Origin: an uncultured Marmoricola sp.
GTDB lineage: Bacteria; Actinomycetota; Actinomycetes; Propionibacteriales; Nocardioidaceae
Direction of reading: 5' to 3'
Assembly: GCF_943913695.1 (NCBI RefSeq)
Contig: NZ_CALTZE010000110.1
Coordinates: forward strand, 1 to 12,834
Length of the DNA stretch: 12,834 nt
Under the pieces are notes generated by a model. That model had not been told where the DNA came from. It saw only the letters and a program-made list of their open reading frames with translations, and ran no database searches. Both the position numbers and the translations under genes were made by a program. Below, piece by piece: positions 1-6,206 of the stretch; the stretch's first letter is position 1, and every line of letters starts with the position of its first letter.

Positions 1-112
1 CGACCCGCTTGATCGCCTCCAGCTGCGCCTCGAACCACTCGGCGTGCTGCTCCTCCTCGCGCGACCAGCGCAGTCTCGAAGGCGTCGGCCGGACCACGAG
101 ACCGCCGAGCGG
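1..112 (-). pseudogene. Degenerate duplicate of the bacterioferritin 3' end (partial, runs off left edge)
   Basis: Bases 1-55 are identical to 166-220, the part of bfr that encodes EEQHAEWFEAQLEAIKRVG. Beyond base 55 the similarity continues in diverged form: TCGAA at 76-80 matches 237-241 and is followed by a similar GCGTCGGCC/ACGTCGGCC stretch. The offset between copies changes from 165 to 161 across 56-75, a net 4-nt difference. The upstream part of the copy (readable as ADAFETALV) is therefore out of frame with the EEEQHAEWF part. There is no room for a start codon, ribosome-binding site or the first two thirds of a bacterioferritin before it, because the intact bfr stops at 113. I read it as the remnant of a tandem bfr duplication. 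The rest lies outside the window. Confidence 0.6.
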
Positions 113-604
113 CTAACCCTCGGGGGTGCTGATCTCGATCGACTGGGCGAGGTACTGCGCCGCACCGACCCGCTTGATCGCCTCCAGCTGCGCCTCGAAC
201 CACTCGGCGTGCTGCTCCTCGTCACGCACCATGTCCTCGAAGACGTCGGCCGTGCCGTGGTCGCCGAGCTCGTGGCACTCCTTGGCCGAGGCGTTGAACT
301 GCGCGACGGCGGCCTTCTCGCTCTCGTAGGCCAGCGCCAGCATCTCCTCGGCGGTCTCACCGATGGTGATGTTGCCCAGGCGCTGCACGTTGGGGTGGCC
401 CTCGAACATCAGGATCCGGTTGATGAGGTCGTCGGCGTCCTTCATCTCGTCGATGGAGAGGTCGTAGAAGACCTTGCCGAGCTTGGGCAGACCCCAGTTG
501 TCGAGCATCCGCGCGTGCAGGAAGTAGGTGTTGGTGACCGTGAGCTCGAAGGTCAGTGCCTCGTTGAGGAGCTCGACCACCCGTGGGCTAACTGGCTGCA
601 ACAT
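113..604 (-). CDS. bfr: Bacterioferritin (iron-storage 24-mer subunit)
   Basis: A 163-residue protein, close to the usual 155-160 of the family, beginning MLQPVSPRVVELLNEAL and containing TYFLHARMLDNWGL and RDEEQHAEWFE. Bacterioferritin oxidises Fe(II) at a di-iron site and stores Fe(III) in a cytosolic 24-subunit shell. By alignment with E. coli Bfr, ferroxidase ligands Glu20, Glu53, Glu96, Glu129 and His132 are present, and Met54 matches the haem ligand Met52. The position of E. coli His54 is Asp56 (DEMKDAD), so one ferroxidase ligand is altered. I chose ATG at 604 because it starts where family members start and has GGAGG just upstream, though at a short spacing; longer in-frame readings add an implausible Arg/Pro-rich leader. 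It overlaps the end of bfd by 17 nt, so the two are probably co-transcribed and coupled. Released iron would leave through Bfd. Confidence 0.93.
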   Translation of the reverse strand: MLQPVSPRVVELLNEALTFELTVTNTYFLHARMLDNWGLPKLGKVFYDLSIDEMKDADDLINRILMFEGHPNVQRLGNITIGETAEEMLALAYESEKAAVAQFNASAKECHELGDHGTADVFEDMVRDEEQHAEWFEAQLEAIKRVGAAQYLAQSIEISTPEG

Positions 605-815
605 CCACCTCCGTCGTCGACGCGGAGGTCGTCTCCGCGTCACCGTGCGTGCGCGCGACATGCTCGCACAGCACACGGCGTACGGCGAAGACGCACGACC
701 CGCACTCCTGCCCGGCGCCGGTGGCCTTGCACACCTGTGAGGTGGTGCGCGCACCGGCGCGGACGGCGTCCGCGACCTGGCGCTCACCCACCACGGCGCA
801 GTGGCAGAAGATCAC
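588..815 (-). CDS. bfd: Bacterioferritin-associated ferredoxin-like [2Fe-2S] protein
   Basis: A 75-residue BFD-like protein, the normal size for the family. It has the four-cysteine pattern C4-x-C6 and C38-x2-C41 (IFCHC and ECGSC), with SQVCKATGAG between them, typical of the Bfd fold. In characterised systems Bfd docks on bacterioferritin and passes electrons to the core so that Fe(III) is reduced and released. The start is GTG at 815: CCGGAG lies about 6 nt upstream, and VIFCHC is where the family begins. The last 17 nt overlap the start of bfr, giving a bfd-bfr operon. The Thr/Ser/Asp-rich last 18 residues look like an unstructured tail. An iron box lies about 36 nt upstream of the start codon. 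The functional call is strong; direction of electron transfer and partner are inferred from adjacency. Confidence 0.92.
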   Translation of the reverse strand: MIFCHCAVVGERQVADAVRAGARTTSQVCKATGAGQECGSCVFAVRRVLCEHVARTHGDAETTSASTTEVDVAAS

Positions 816-850
816 GCGACGCTCCGGTCCAGTCGACGACGAGGTGAGAC

Positions 851-869
851 TCAGGCAAGGCTCACCTAA
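851..869 (-). promoter_or_regulatory. DmdR/IdeR (DtxR-family) iron box upstream of bfd-bfr
   Basis: On the plus strand 851-869 reads TCAGGCAAGGCTCACCTAA. Against the actinobacterial iron-box consensus as I recall it for Streptomyces DmdR1, TTAGGTTAGGCTCACCTAA, 16 of 19 bases agree. A longer inverted repeat, AGGTGAG (842-848) and CTCACCT (861-867), overlaps it. The site is 36 nt before the bfd start codon and 79 nt before the zwf start on the other strand, so iron control most likely acts on bfd-bfr. Whether the bound regulator represses or activates cannot be told from sequence; mycobacterial IdeR activates its ferritin genes. Confidence 0.75.
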
Positions 870-947
870 GTGGTCGGCCGCGTCAAGCGGTTCGCGACAC
901 ACGTCACGTGCGGTGTGGTGCAGGCCCGCCACGGGTACGAGCCGCCC

Positions 948-2411
948 ATGTGGTCCTCCGAGCCAGCTGCTGCCGACCCCGATCTCGCCCCCCACGTGCT
1001 CGTGCTCTTCGGGGCCACCGGCGACCTGGCGGCCCGCAAGCTCTTCCCCGGTCTCTACCGCCTCGGTGCGGCCGGGCGGCTCCCGGAGGACTACCGCGTG
1101 ATCGGCAGCGGCCGACACTCCCCCGGCAGCGACGAGGAGTTTCGCGACCAGGTGCGCGACGGGCTCCGCGAGACCGTCGAGGAGCTCGACGACGACACGC
1201 TCGCCGGCTTCCTGGAGCGGATCTCCTTCCAGACCTCCGACGCCGACGACGGCGCCGACCTGGCGCAGGCGGTCCGCGACGCCGAGGAGGAGCTCGCCGC
1301 CGACAGCGACGACGTACGCCGCCTCGTCTACCTGTCGGTGCCCCCGGCCGCCATGGAGGGCATGATCGGGATGCTCGGCCGCGAGGACCTGGTCGAGCGT
1401 GCGCGGCTGGTGCTGGAGAAGCCGTTCGGCCTGGACCTGGAGAGCTCGCGCGAGCTCGACGCCTGCGTCAAGAAGGTCGCCGAGGAGGAGCAGGTCTTCC
1501 GCATCGACCACTTCCTGGGCAAGGAGGCGGTGCAGAACATCCTGGCGCTGCGCTTCGCCAACGGCCTCTTCGAGCCGGCGTGGAACGCGCAGCACATCGC
1601 CTCGGTGCAGATCGACGTGCCCGAGGAGCTCGGCATGGAGGGGCGCGGCTCCTTCTACGAGTCGACCGGGTGCCTGCGCGACATGGTCTCCACCCACCTG
1701 TGCCAGCTGCTCGGCTTCGTCGCGCTCGAGGACCCGGGGCGCTTCGAGGAGGGCGCGGTGCGCGATGCCAAGTCGCGGGTCTTCGAGGCGCTGCAGCCGC
1801 TGGACCCCGAGCGCGTCGTGCTGGGGCAGTACGCCGGCTACCGCGACGAGGACGACGTCGACGAGGACTCCGACGTCGAGACCTTCGTGGCCATCGAGGC
1901 CCGCGTCGACAACGACCGCTGGCGAGGCGTGCCCTTCTACCTGCGCACCGGCAAGCGGCTCGCGGCGACGGACCGGGTGATCACGCTGCGCTTCCACGGA
2001 CGCGACTGCAACCTCTTCGACGACGACTGCGACGAGCCGGCGACGCTGCCGCCCAACGACCTGGTGCTGCGTCTGAGCGACGAGCCCGAGGTGCACGTGG
2101 AGCTGCGCGCCAAGCGGCCCGGCCCCGACATGGAGCTGGTGCCCGCGGTGATGCACCTGCACGTCGGCGAGGCCGCTCCCGACGCACAGCCGCTGGAGGC
2201 CTACGAGCGGCTGCTGCTCGACGTGCTGCGCGGCGACCAGACCCTCTTCACCCGCGCCGACGAGGTCGACCGGCTCTGGCAGGTCGTGGCCCCGGTCCTC
2301 GAGCACCGTCCGGAGGTGCAGACCTACGAACCCGGCTCGTGGGGACCCGCCGCCGCCAGCGACCTCCCTGAGGGCGGCTGGCAGCTGGAGGGTGCCGCGT
2401 CGCATGGCTGA
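948..2411 (+). CDS. zwf: Glucose-6-phosphate 1-dehydrogenase
   Basis: A 487-residue protein, in the normal range for G6PDH. It oxidises glucose 6-phosphate to 6-phosphogluconolactone with NAD(P)+, the entry step of the oxidative pentose phosphate pathway, in the cytosol. Visible motifs are the nucleotide-binding LFGATGDLAARK at residues 20-31, LEKPFG at about 156-161, the substrate-binding and catalytic RIDHFLGKE at 185-193 (His188), and GCLRDMVSTH ending in His250, equivalent to the catalytic-dyad histidine. The ATG at 948 gives a standard N-terminus (LVLFGATGDLA from residue 18); an in-frame GTG at 870 would overlap the iron box and add an atypical leader. The ribosome-binding site before 948 is weak. 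Its stop overlaps the start of the GH15 gene (ATGGCTGA), indicating co-translation. No opcA, tal or tkt gene is adjacent, so this is a stand-alone zwf and not the classical pentose phosphate cluster. Confidence 0.95.
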   Translation: MWSSEPAAADPDLAPHVLVLFGATGDLAARKLFPGLYRLGAAGRLPEDYRVIGSGRHSPGSDEEFRDQVRDGLRETVEELDDDTLAGFLERISFQTSDADDGADLAQAVRDAEEELAADSDDVRRLVYLSVPPAAMEGMIGMLGREDLVERARLVLEKPFGLDLESSRELDACVKKVAEEEQVFRIDHFLGKEAVQNILALRFANGLFEPAWNAQHIASVQIDVPEELGMEGRGSFYESTGCLRDMVSTHLCQLLGFVALEDPGRFEEGAVRDAKSRVFEALQPLDPERVVLGQYAGYRDEDDVDEDSDVETFVAIEARVDNDRWRGVPFYLRTGKRLAATDRVITLRFHGRDCNLFDDDCDEPATLPPNDLVLRLSDEPEVHVELRAKRPGPDMELVPAVMHLHVGEAAPDAQPLEAYERLLLDVLRGDQTLFTRADEVDRLWQVVAPVLEHRPEVQTYEPGSWGPAAASDLPEGGWQLEGAASHG

Positions 2412-4230
2412 GGAGCTCCCCCCGTCCGCCAGCGACTTCCTGCCGATCGCCCAGCACGGCCTGATCGGCGACCTGCGCACCTGCGCCCTGGTCGGCTCCG
2501 ACGGCACCATCGACTGGTTCTGCGCGGGGCGCTTCGACTCCCCCAGCGTCTTCGCCTCGATCCTCGACCCGGAGCGCGGAGGCTCCTGGCGGCTCGGCTC
2601 GCGCGCGGACGACGTACGCACCTCGCAGTTCTACTTCCCCGACAGCAACATCCTCGTGACCCGCTTCATGACCGAGCGCGGGGTCGCCGAGGTGCACGAC
2701 TTCATGCCGGTGCTGCGGCGCAAGGACCCCCACCACCGGCAGCGCATCGTGCGCCGGGTGACGGCGGTGCGCGGCACCGCCGAGCTGCAGATGACGCTGA
2801 CTGCGCGCCCCGACTACGGCCGCGTCGACTGCACGGTCGAGCCCGTCGAGCACGGCCTGCTGCTGACCGGCGACGGCGTACGCCTCGGGCTCACGGCCAG
2901 CGTCGACCTCGCCGTCGACGACGGGTCGGCGACCGCCACCCTCGACCTCTCCCAGGGCGAGGAGGCGCTCTTCGTGCTCGAGGTGCTCGAGGACGACGCC
3001 GAGGTCGCCTCGCCCGACGAGGTCGACTCCGACCACCTCTTCCACCGCACGGCGGCCTTCTGGCGCGCGTGGATCGGGCGATCGACGTACCAAGGCCGCT
3101 GGCGCGAGACCGTGCACCGCTCGGCGCTGACCCTGAAGCTGCTCACCCACGAGCCCAGCGGCGCGGTGATCGCCTCCCCGACCACGTCGCTGCCCGAGTC
3201 GATCGGCGGCGAGCGCAACTGGGACTACCGCTACGTCTGGATCCGCGACGCCGCCTTCAGCCTCTACGCCCTGCTGCGCCTGGGCTTCACCGAGGAGGCG
3301 GCCGACTTCGTGCGCTGGCTCTCCGAGCGCATGGGCGAGGATCACGACGGCACCGACCTCGGGCCACTGCGGGTGCTCTACACGATCGACGGCGAACTGC
3401 CGCACGAGACCGAGCTCGACCACCTGCGCGGCTACCGCGACTCCCTGCCCGTGCGGGTCGGCAACGGCGCGGTCGACCAGCTGCAGCTCGACATCTACGG
3501 AGAGCTGATCGACTCGGTCTACCTGTTCAACAAGTACGGCGACGGCATCAGCGCCGACGCGTGGGCCGACCTGACCCGCGCGCTGGAGTGGCTGCTGGAG
3601 CACTGGGACCAGCCCGACGCCGGCATGTGGGAGATCCGCGACGAGCCCCGCCACCACACCACCTCGCTGCTGATGTGTTGGGTCGCCATCGAACGGATGA
3701 TCCGTACGGCGCGGCAGCGCGGCCTGCCCGGCGACCTGTCGTCGTGGGCAGGGGTGCGCGACCAGATCTACGCCCGACTCATGGAGCGCCACTGGAATTC
3801 CGAGATCGAGGCCTTCACCCTCGACGACCAGGGCACCGACCTCGACGCGGGCGTGCTGCTGATGCCGCTGCTGAAGTTCGTCGCCCCCAACGACCCGAAG
3901 TTCCTCTCCACGCTGCGCGCGGTCGAAGAGCGCCTGGTCTCCGACAGCCTGGTCTTCCGCTACGACGTCGAGGCCTCCCCCGACGGCCTCGAGGGCGGCG
4001 AGGGCACCTTCTCGCTGTGCTCCTTCTGGTACGTCGAGGCACTCACCCGCGCCGGTCGGCTCGACGACGCCCAGCTGGCGCTGGAGAAGATGTTCACCTA
4101 CGCCAACCACCTCGGCCTCTACGCCGAGCAGATCGGCCTCGCCGGTGAGCAGCTGGGCAACTTCCCCCAGGCCTTCACCCACCTGTCGCTGATCTCCGCC
4201 GCGCTCAACCTCGACCGGGAGCTGGGCTGA
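2404..4230 (+). CDS. Glycoside hydrolase family 15 protein (trehalase/glucoamylase-like)
   Basis: A 608-residue protein beginning MAEELPPSASDFLPIAQHGLIGDLRTCALVG, a start typical of bacterial GH15 enzymes of the mycobacterial trehalase type. Order: an N-terminal beta-sandwich domain (IDWFCAGRFDSPSVFASILD), then an (alpha/alpha)6 barrel containing NWDYRYVWIRDAAFSLYAL from about residue 272. WEIR at about 409-412 and GGEGTF at about 531-536 carry the likely catalytic acid Glu410 and base Glu533. Family members release glucose by inverting hydrolysis, from alpha-1,1-trehalose or from alpha-glucans. Substrate is not decided by these motifs. There is no signal peptide, so it should act in the cytosol. 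ATG 2404 was chosen over GTG 2392 because GGAGGG sits about 11 nt before it. Overlap with zwf suggests that released glucose, once phosphorylated, feeds the pentose phosphate pathway. Confidence 0.9.
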   Translation: MAEELPPSASDFLPIAQHGLIGDLRTCALVGSDGTIDWFCAGRFDSPSVFASILDPERGGSWRLGSRADDVRTSQFYFPDSNILVTRFMTERGVAEVHDFMPVLRRKDPHHRQRIVRRVTAVRGTAELQMTLTARPDYGRVDCTVEPVEHGLLLTGDGVRLGLTASVDLAVDDGSATATLDLSQGEEALFVLEVLEDDAEVASPDEVDSDHLFHRTAAFWRAWIGRSTYQGRWRETVHRSALTLKLLTHEPSGAVIASPTTSLPESIGGERNWDYRYVWIRDAAFSLYALLRLGFTEEAADFVRWLSERMGEDHDGTDLGPLRVLYTIDGELPHETELDHLRGYRDSLPVRVGNGAVDQLQLDIYGELIDSVYLFNKYGDGISADAWADLTRALEWLLEHWDQPDAGMWEIRDEPRHHTTSLLMCWVAIERMIRTARQRGLPGDLSSWAGVRDQIYARLMERHWNSEIEAFTLDDQGTDLDAGVLLMPLLKFVAPNDPKFLSTLRAVEERLVSDSLVFRYDVEASPDGLEGGEGTFSLCSFWYVEALTRAGRLDDAQLALEKMFTYANHLGLYAEQIGLAGEQLGNFPQAFTHLSLISAALNLDRELG

Positions 4231-4258
4231 AGGGCGCCGCCGGGCGCGTCCTCAGCCC
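4224..4258. terminator. Bidirectional hairpin between convergent GH15 gene and smpB
   Basis: GGGCTGA (4224-4230) pairs perfectly with TCAGCCC (4252-4258). Between them an inner GC hairpin, GCGCC (4234-4238) with GGCGC (4243-4247) and loop GCCG, can form. The outer arms contain the TGA stop codons of both convergent genes. There is no T-run, which is common for actinobacterial terminators. Function as a shared terminator is inferred from position. Confidence 0.5.
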
Positions 4259-4752
4259 GTACGGCGCTTCATCCGCCGGCTGAACTCGCGCTCGACCTCG
4301 CGCCGGGCCTCCCGCTCGGCGAGGGCGTGGCGCTTGTCGTACTCCCGCTTGCCGCGCGCCAGAGCGATCTCGACCTTGGCCCGGCCGCCGGAGAAGTAGA
4401 GCGAGAGCGGGACCAGCGTGGTGCCCTTGGCCTCGAGCCGACGGGCGATCCGGGCGATCTCCCGGCGGTGCAACAGCAGCTTGCGCTTGCGGCGTACGGC
4501 GTGGTTGGTCCAGGTGCCCTGGGCGTACTCCGGGATGTGCACCTGGTGGAGCCACACCTCGCCGGTGCCGGGGACGCCGCCAGGTCCGGGCTCGAGGTCG
4601 GCGAAGCCGTCGACGAGCGAGCAGCGGCCGGCACGCAGCGCCTTGACCTCGGTGCCGGTGAGCACGAGCCCGGCCTCCCAGGTCTCCTCGATGGCGTAGT
4701 CGTGGCGCGCCTTGCGGTTGCGCGCGACGACGAGCTCGGGCTGCTGCTTCAC
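4252..4752 (-). CDS. smpB: SsrA-binding protein SmpB
   Basis: A 166-residue basic protein with the SmpB pattern: an N-terminal VVARNRKARHDYAIEETWEAGLVLTGTEVKALRAG, HIPEYAQGTWTNH, the RKRKLLLHRREI helix, LVPLSLYFSGGRAKVEIALARGKREYDKR and a basic C-terminal tail. SmpB binds tmRNA and brings it to stalled ribosomes for trans-translation; the tail reaches into the empty mRNA channel. It is slightly long because of a Gly/Pro-rich insert (EPGPGGVPGTG) before EVWLHQVHIPEY. The start is GTG at 4752, 16 nt after the stop of the SRPBCC gene; no good ribosome-binding site is visible, so translation may depend on the upstream gene. I see no tmRNA gene here, and the neighbouring SRPBCC gene has no known link to trans-translation. 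Confidence 0.95.
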   Translation of the reverse strand: MKQQPELVVARNRKARHDYAIEETWEAGLVLTGTEVKALRAGRCSLVDGFADLEPGPGGVPGTGEVWLHQVHIPEYAQGTWTNHAVRRKRKLLLHRREIARIARRLEAKGTTLVPLSLYFSGGRAKVEIALARGKREYDKRHALAEREARREVEREFSRRMKRRTG

Positions 4753-4768
4753 CGGAGCATGGTGGCAG

Positions 4769-5251
4769 TCAGGCCCGGCCCTCCGCGATCTCGCGGATCG
4801 CGCGGAGGGTCTCGGGGATGCCGCTCAGCGCGGCGCGGGTGCGCTCCTCGACCTGGGCGGGGGCGTCGTCGCCGTACCGCTGCTCGAACATCGCCAGGCC
4901 CGCGGGCAGGAAGTCCCAGGTCTCGGTCAGACGGGTGCCGACCTGCACCGGCTGCAGCTCGAAGCCCCACCGTACGTAGCCCTCGCCGACCAGCCAGGCG
5001 AACTCGCGTCCCCGCGAGGCGACCACGACCTGCGAGCGCGTCTCCCAGGTGCGGGTGGGGGTGACGTTGCGGCCGGTGAACCACGAGCCCAGGGCGCCCG
5101 GCACCGCGTCGTCGTCCCACCAGCACTCCTGGCAGATCGGGCTCCACTCGCCCGTGCGGGTGACGTCGCTGACGAGGTCGTAGAGCGCCTCCGGCGTGGC
5201 CGCGACGACGACGGACTCCTGGTGGTGACGAGGTGAGGGTGAGCTCGACAT
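4769..5251 (-). CDS. SRPBCC (START/polyketide cyclase-like) family protein
   Basis: A 160-residue protein with a helix-grip profile. It starts with a strand ESVVVAATPEALYDLVSDVTRTGEWSP, the standard SRPBCC opening, has central strands (SWFTGRNVTP, RSQVVVASRGREFAWLV, RLTETWDFLP) and ends with a long helix (ERTRAALSGIPETLRAIREIAEG). Family members bind hydrophobic ligands in an internal cavity; the ligand cannot be predicted. The pair QECWW is distinctive but of no assigned function. The ATG at 5251 is preferred because the reading upstream of it (MPRLSMSRSWQAGC) runs through the divergent neighbour's start region. It lies 16 nt before smpB on the same strand and is divergent from the PLP enzyme at 5277, with 25 bp between their start codons. 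Confidence 0.8.
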   Translation of the reverse strand: MSSSPSPRHHQESVVVAATPEALYDLVSDVTRTGEWSPICQECWWDDDAVPGALGSWFTGRNVTPTRTWETRSQVVVASRGREFAWLVGEGYVRWGFELQPVQVGTRLTETWDFLPAGLAMFEQRYGDDAPAQVEERTRAALSGIPETLRAIREIAEGRA

Positions 5252-5276
5252 GCACCCAGCCTGCCAGGATCGGCTC

Positions 5277-6206
5277 ATGCTCAGCCTCGGCACCTACCCC
5301 ACCCCGCTCGAGCCCGCGCCGCGGCTGGCGCGGGCCCTCGGGCTCGACGAGGGCGACCTGTGGGTCAAGCGCGACGACCTGCTCGGCCTGGGCGCTGGCG
5401 GCAACAAGGTGCGCAAGATCGAGCGCACCGCCGCCCACGCCGTCGCGCAGGGCGCCAGGGTGCTCGTGACTACCGGAGCCGCGCAGAGCAACCACGCGCG
5501 CGTGACTGCGGCCGCCGGTGCCCGGCTCGGGCTCGCGGTCGAGCTGGTGCTGCGCGGGGAGGAGGCGGGGCCGGTCGAAGGCAACCTCCTGCTCGACGCG
5601 ATGTTCGGCGCGACCCTGCGCTGGGCGGGCGACGTCGACACCCCCACCCTGGAGCGGCTGGCCGAGGAGCGGGTCGCCGAGCTGGGACCCACCGCCGCGC
5701 TGATCCCGTACGGCGGCTCCGACGCGCGCGGTGCCGCGGCGTACGCCGACGCGGCCCGCGAGCTCGAGCAGCAGCTGCCCGAGGTGGCGCACGCGGTGGT
5801 CGCCGTGGGCTCCGGCGGCACGATGGCGGGCGTCGTGGCCGGGCTCGGCCACGCGCGGGTGCTCGGCGTCGACACCGGCGCCGTGCCCGACCCCGCCGAG
5901 CGCGTCGCGCGTCTCGCCGGGGAGCTCGGCGCTGCCGGCGGGACGCTCCAGCTCGACCGCGACCAGGTGGGCGAGGGCTACTCCGCCTTCCCCGAGCCGG
6001 TGCGCGAGGCCCTGCTGCTCGCCGCGCGCACCGAGGGCCTGGTGCTCGACCCCGTCTACACCGGCCGCGCGCTCGCGGGCCTGGCCGCGGCGGCGCGGGA
6101 GGGCGGCGTACGCCGGGGCGAGCGCACGGTGCTGTGGCACACCGGCGGGATGCCGGGCCTCTTCGGGTCGTCTGCGGTGCGCTCGTGGGGTACGACGCTG
6201 GGGTGA
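5277..6206 (+). CDS. D-cysteine desulfhydrase-like PLP-dependent enzyme
   Basis: A 309-residue fold-type II PLP enzyme of the ACC deaminase/D-cysteine desulfhydrase family. WVKRDDLLGLGAGGNKVRK places the PLP lysine at Lys44; SNHARVTAAA at 71-80 and VGSGGTMAG at 177-185 (phosphate-binding loop) follow. ACC deaminase carries Glu295 and Leu322 at two specificity positions; here the equivalents appear to be Thr262 (DPVYTGRA) and Thr289 (WHTGGMPG), which favours D-cysteine desulfhydrase (D-cysteine to pyruvate, ammonia and sulfide) over ACC deamination. The mapping is by motif and the substrate is not proven. ATG 5277 has AGGA about 8 nt upstream and matches the usual N-terminus LGTYPTPLEPAPRL; an upstream ATG at 5250 overlaps the divergent gene. 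It is the first gene of an overlapping trio: the next start GTG lies within its TGA. Confidence 0.85.
   Translation: MLSLGTYPTPLEPAPRLARALGLDEGDLWVKRDDLLGLGAGGNKVRKIERTAAHAVAQGARVLVTTGAAQSNHARVTAAAGARLGLAVELVLRGEEAGPVEGNLLLDAMFGATLRWAGDVDTPTLERLAEERVAELGPTAALIPYGGSDARGAAAYADAARELEQQLPEVAHAVVAVGSGGTMAGVVAGLGHARVLGVDTGAVPDPAERVARLAGELGAAGGTLQLDRDQVGEGYSAFPEPVREALLLAARTEGLVLDPVYTGRALAGLAAAAREGGVRRGERTVLWHTGGMPGLFGSSAVRSWGTTLG

Noticed and set aside
588..2621. A 677-codon open frame on the minus strand antisense to zwf
   Set aside because: Only its last 75 codons are real (bfd). The rest is the high-GC mirror of zwf and GH15, with low-complexity Val/Leu/Gln/Gly text and no family motifs.
2248..4182. 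A 644-codon minus-strand open frame opposite the GH15 gene
   Set aside because: It is a codon-position shadow of a strongly supported GH15 gene. Composition is monotonous and no domain is visible.
4231..4251. tmRNA (ssrA) gene next to smpB
   Set aside because: The gap is only 21 bp and no tRNA-like ends are present here or on the other side of smpB.
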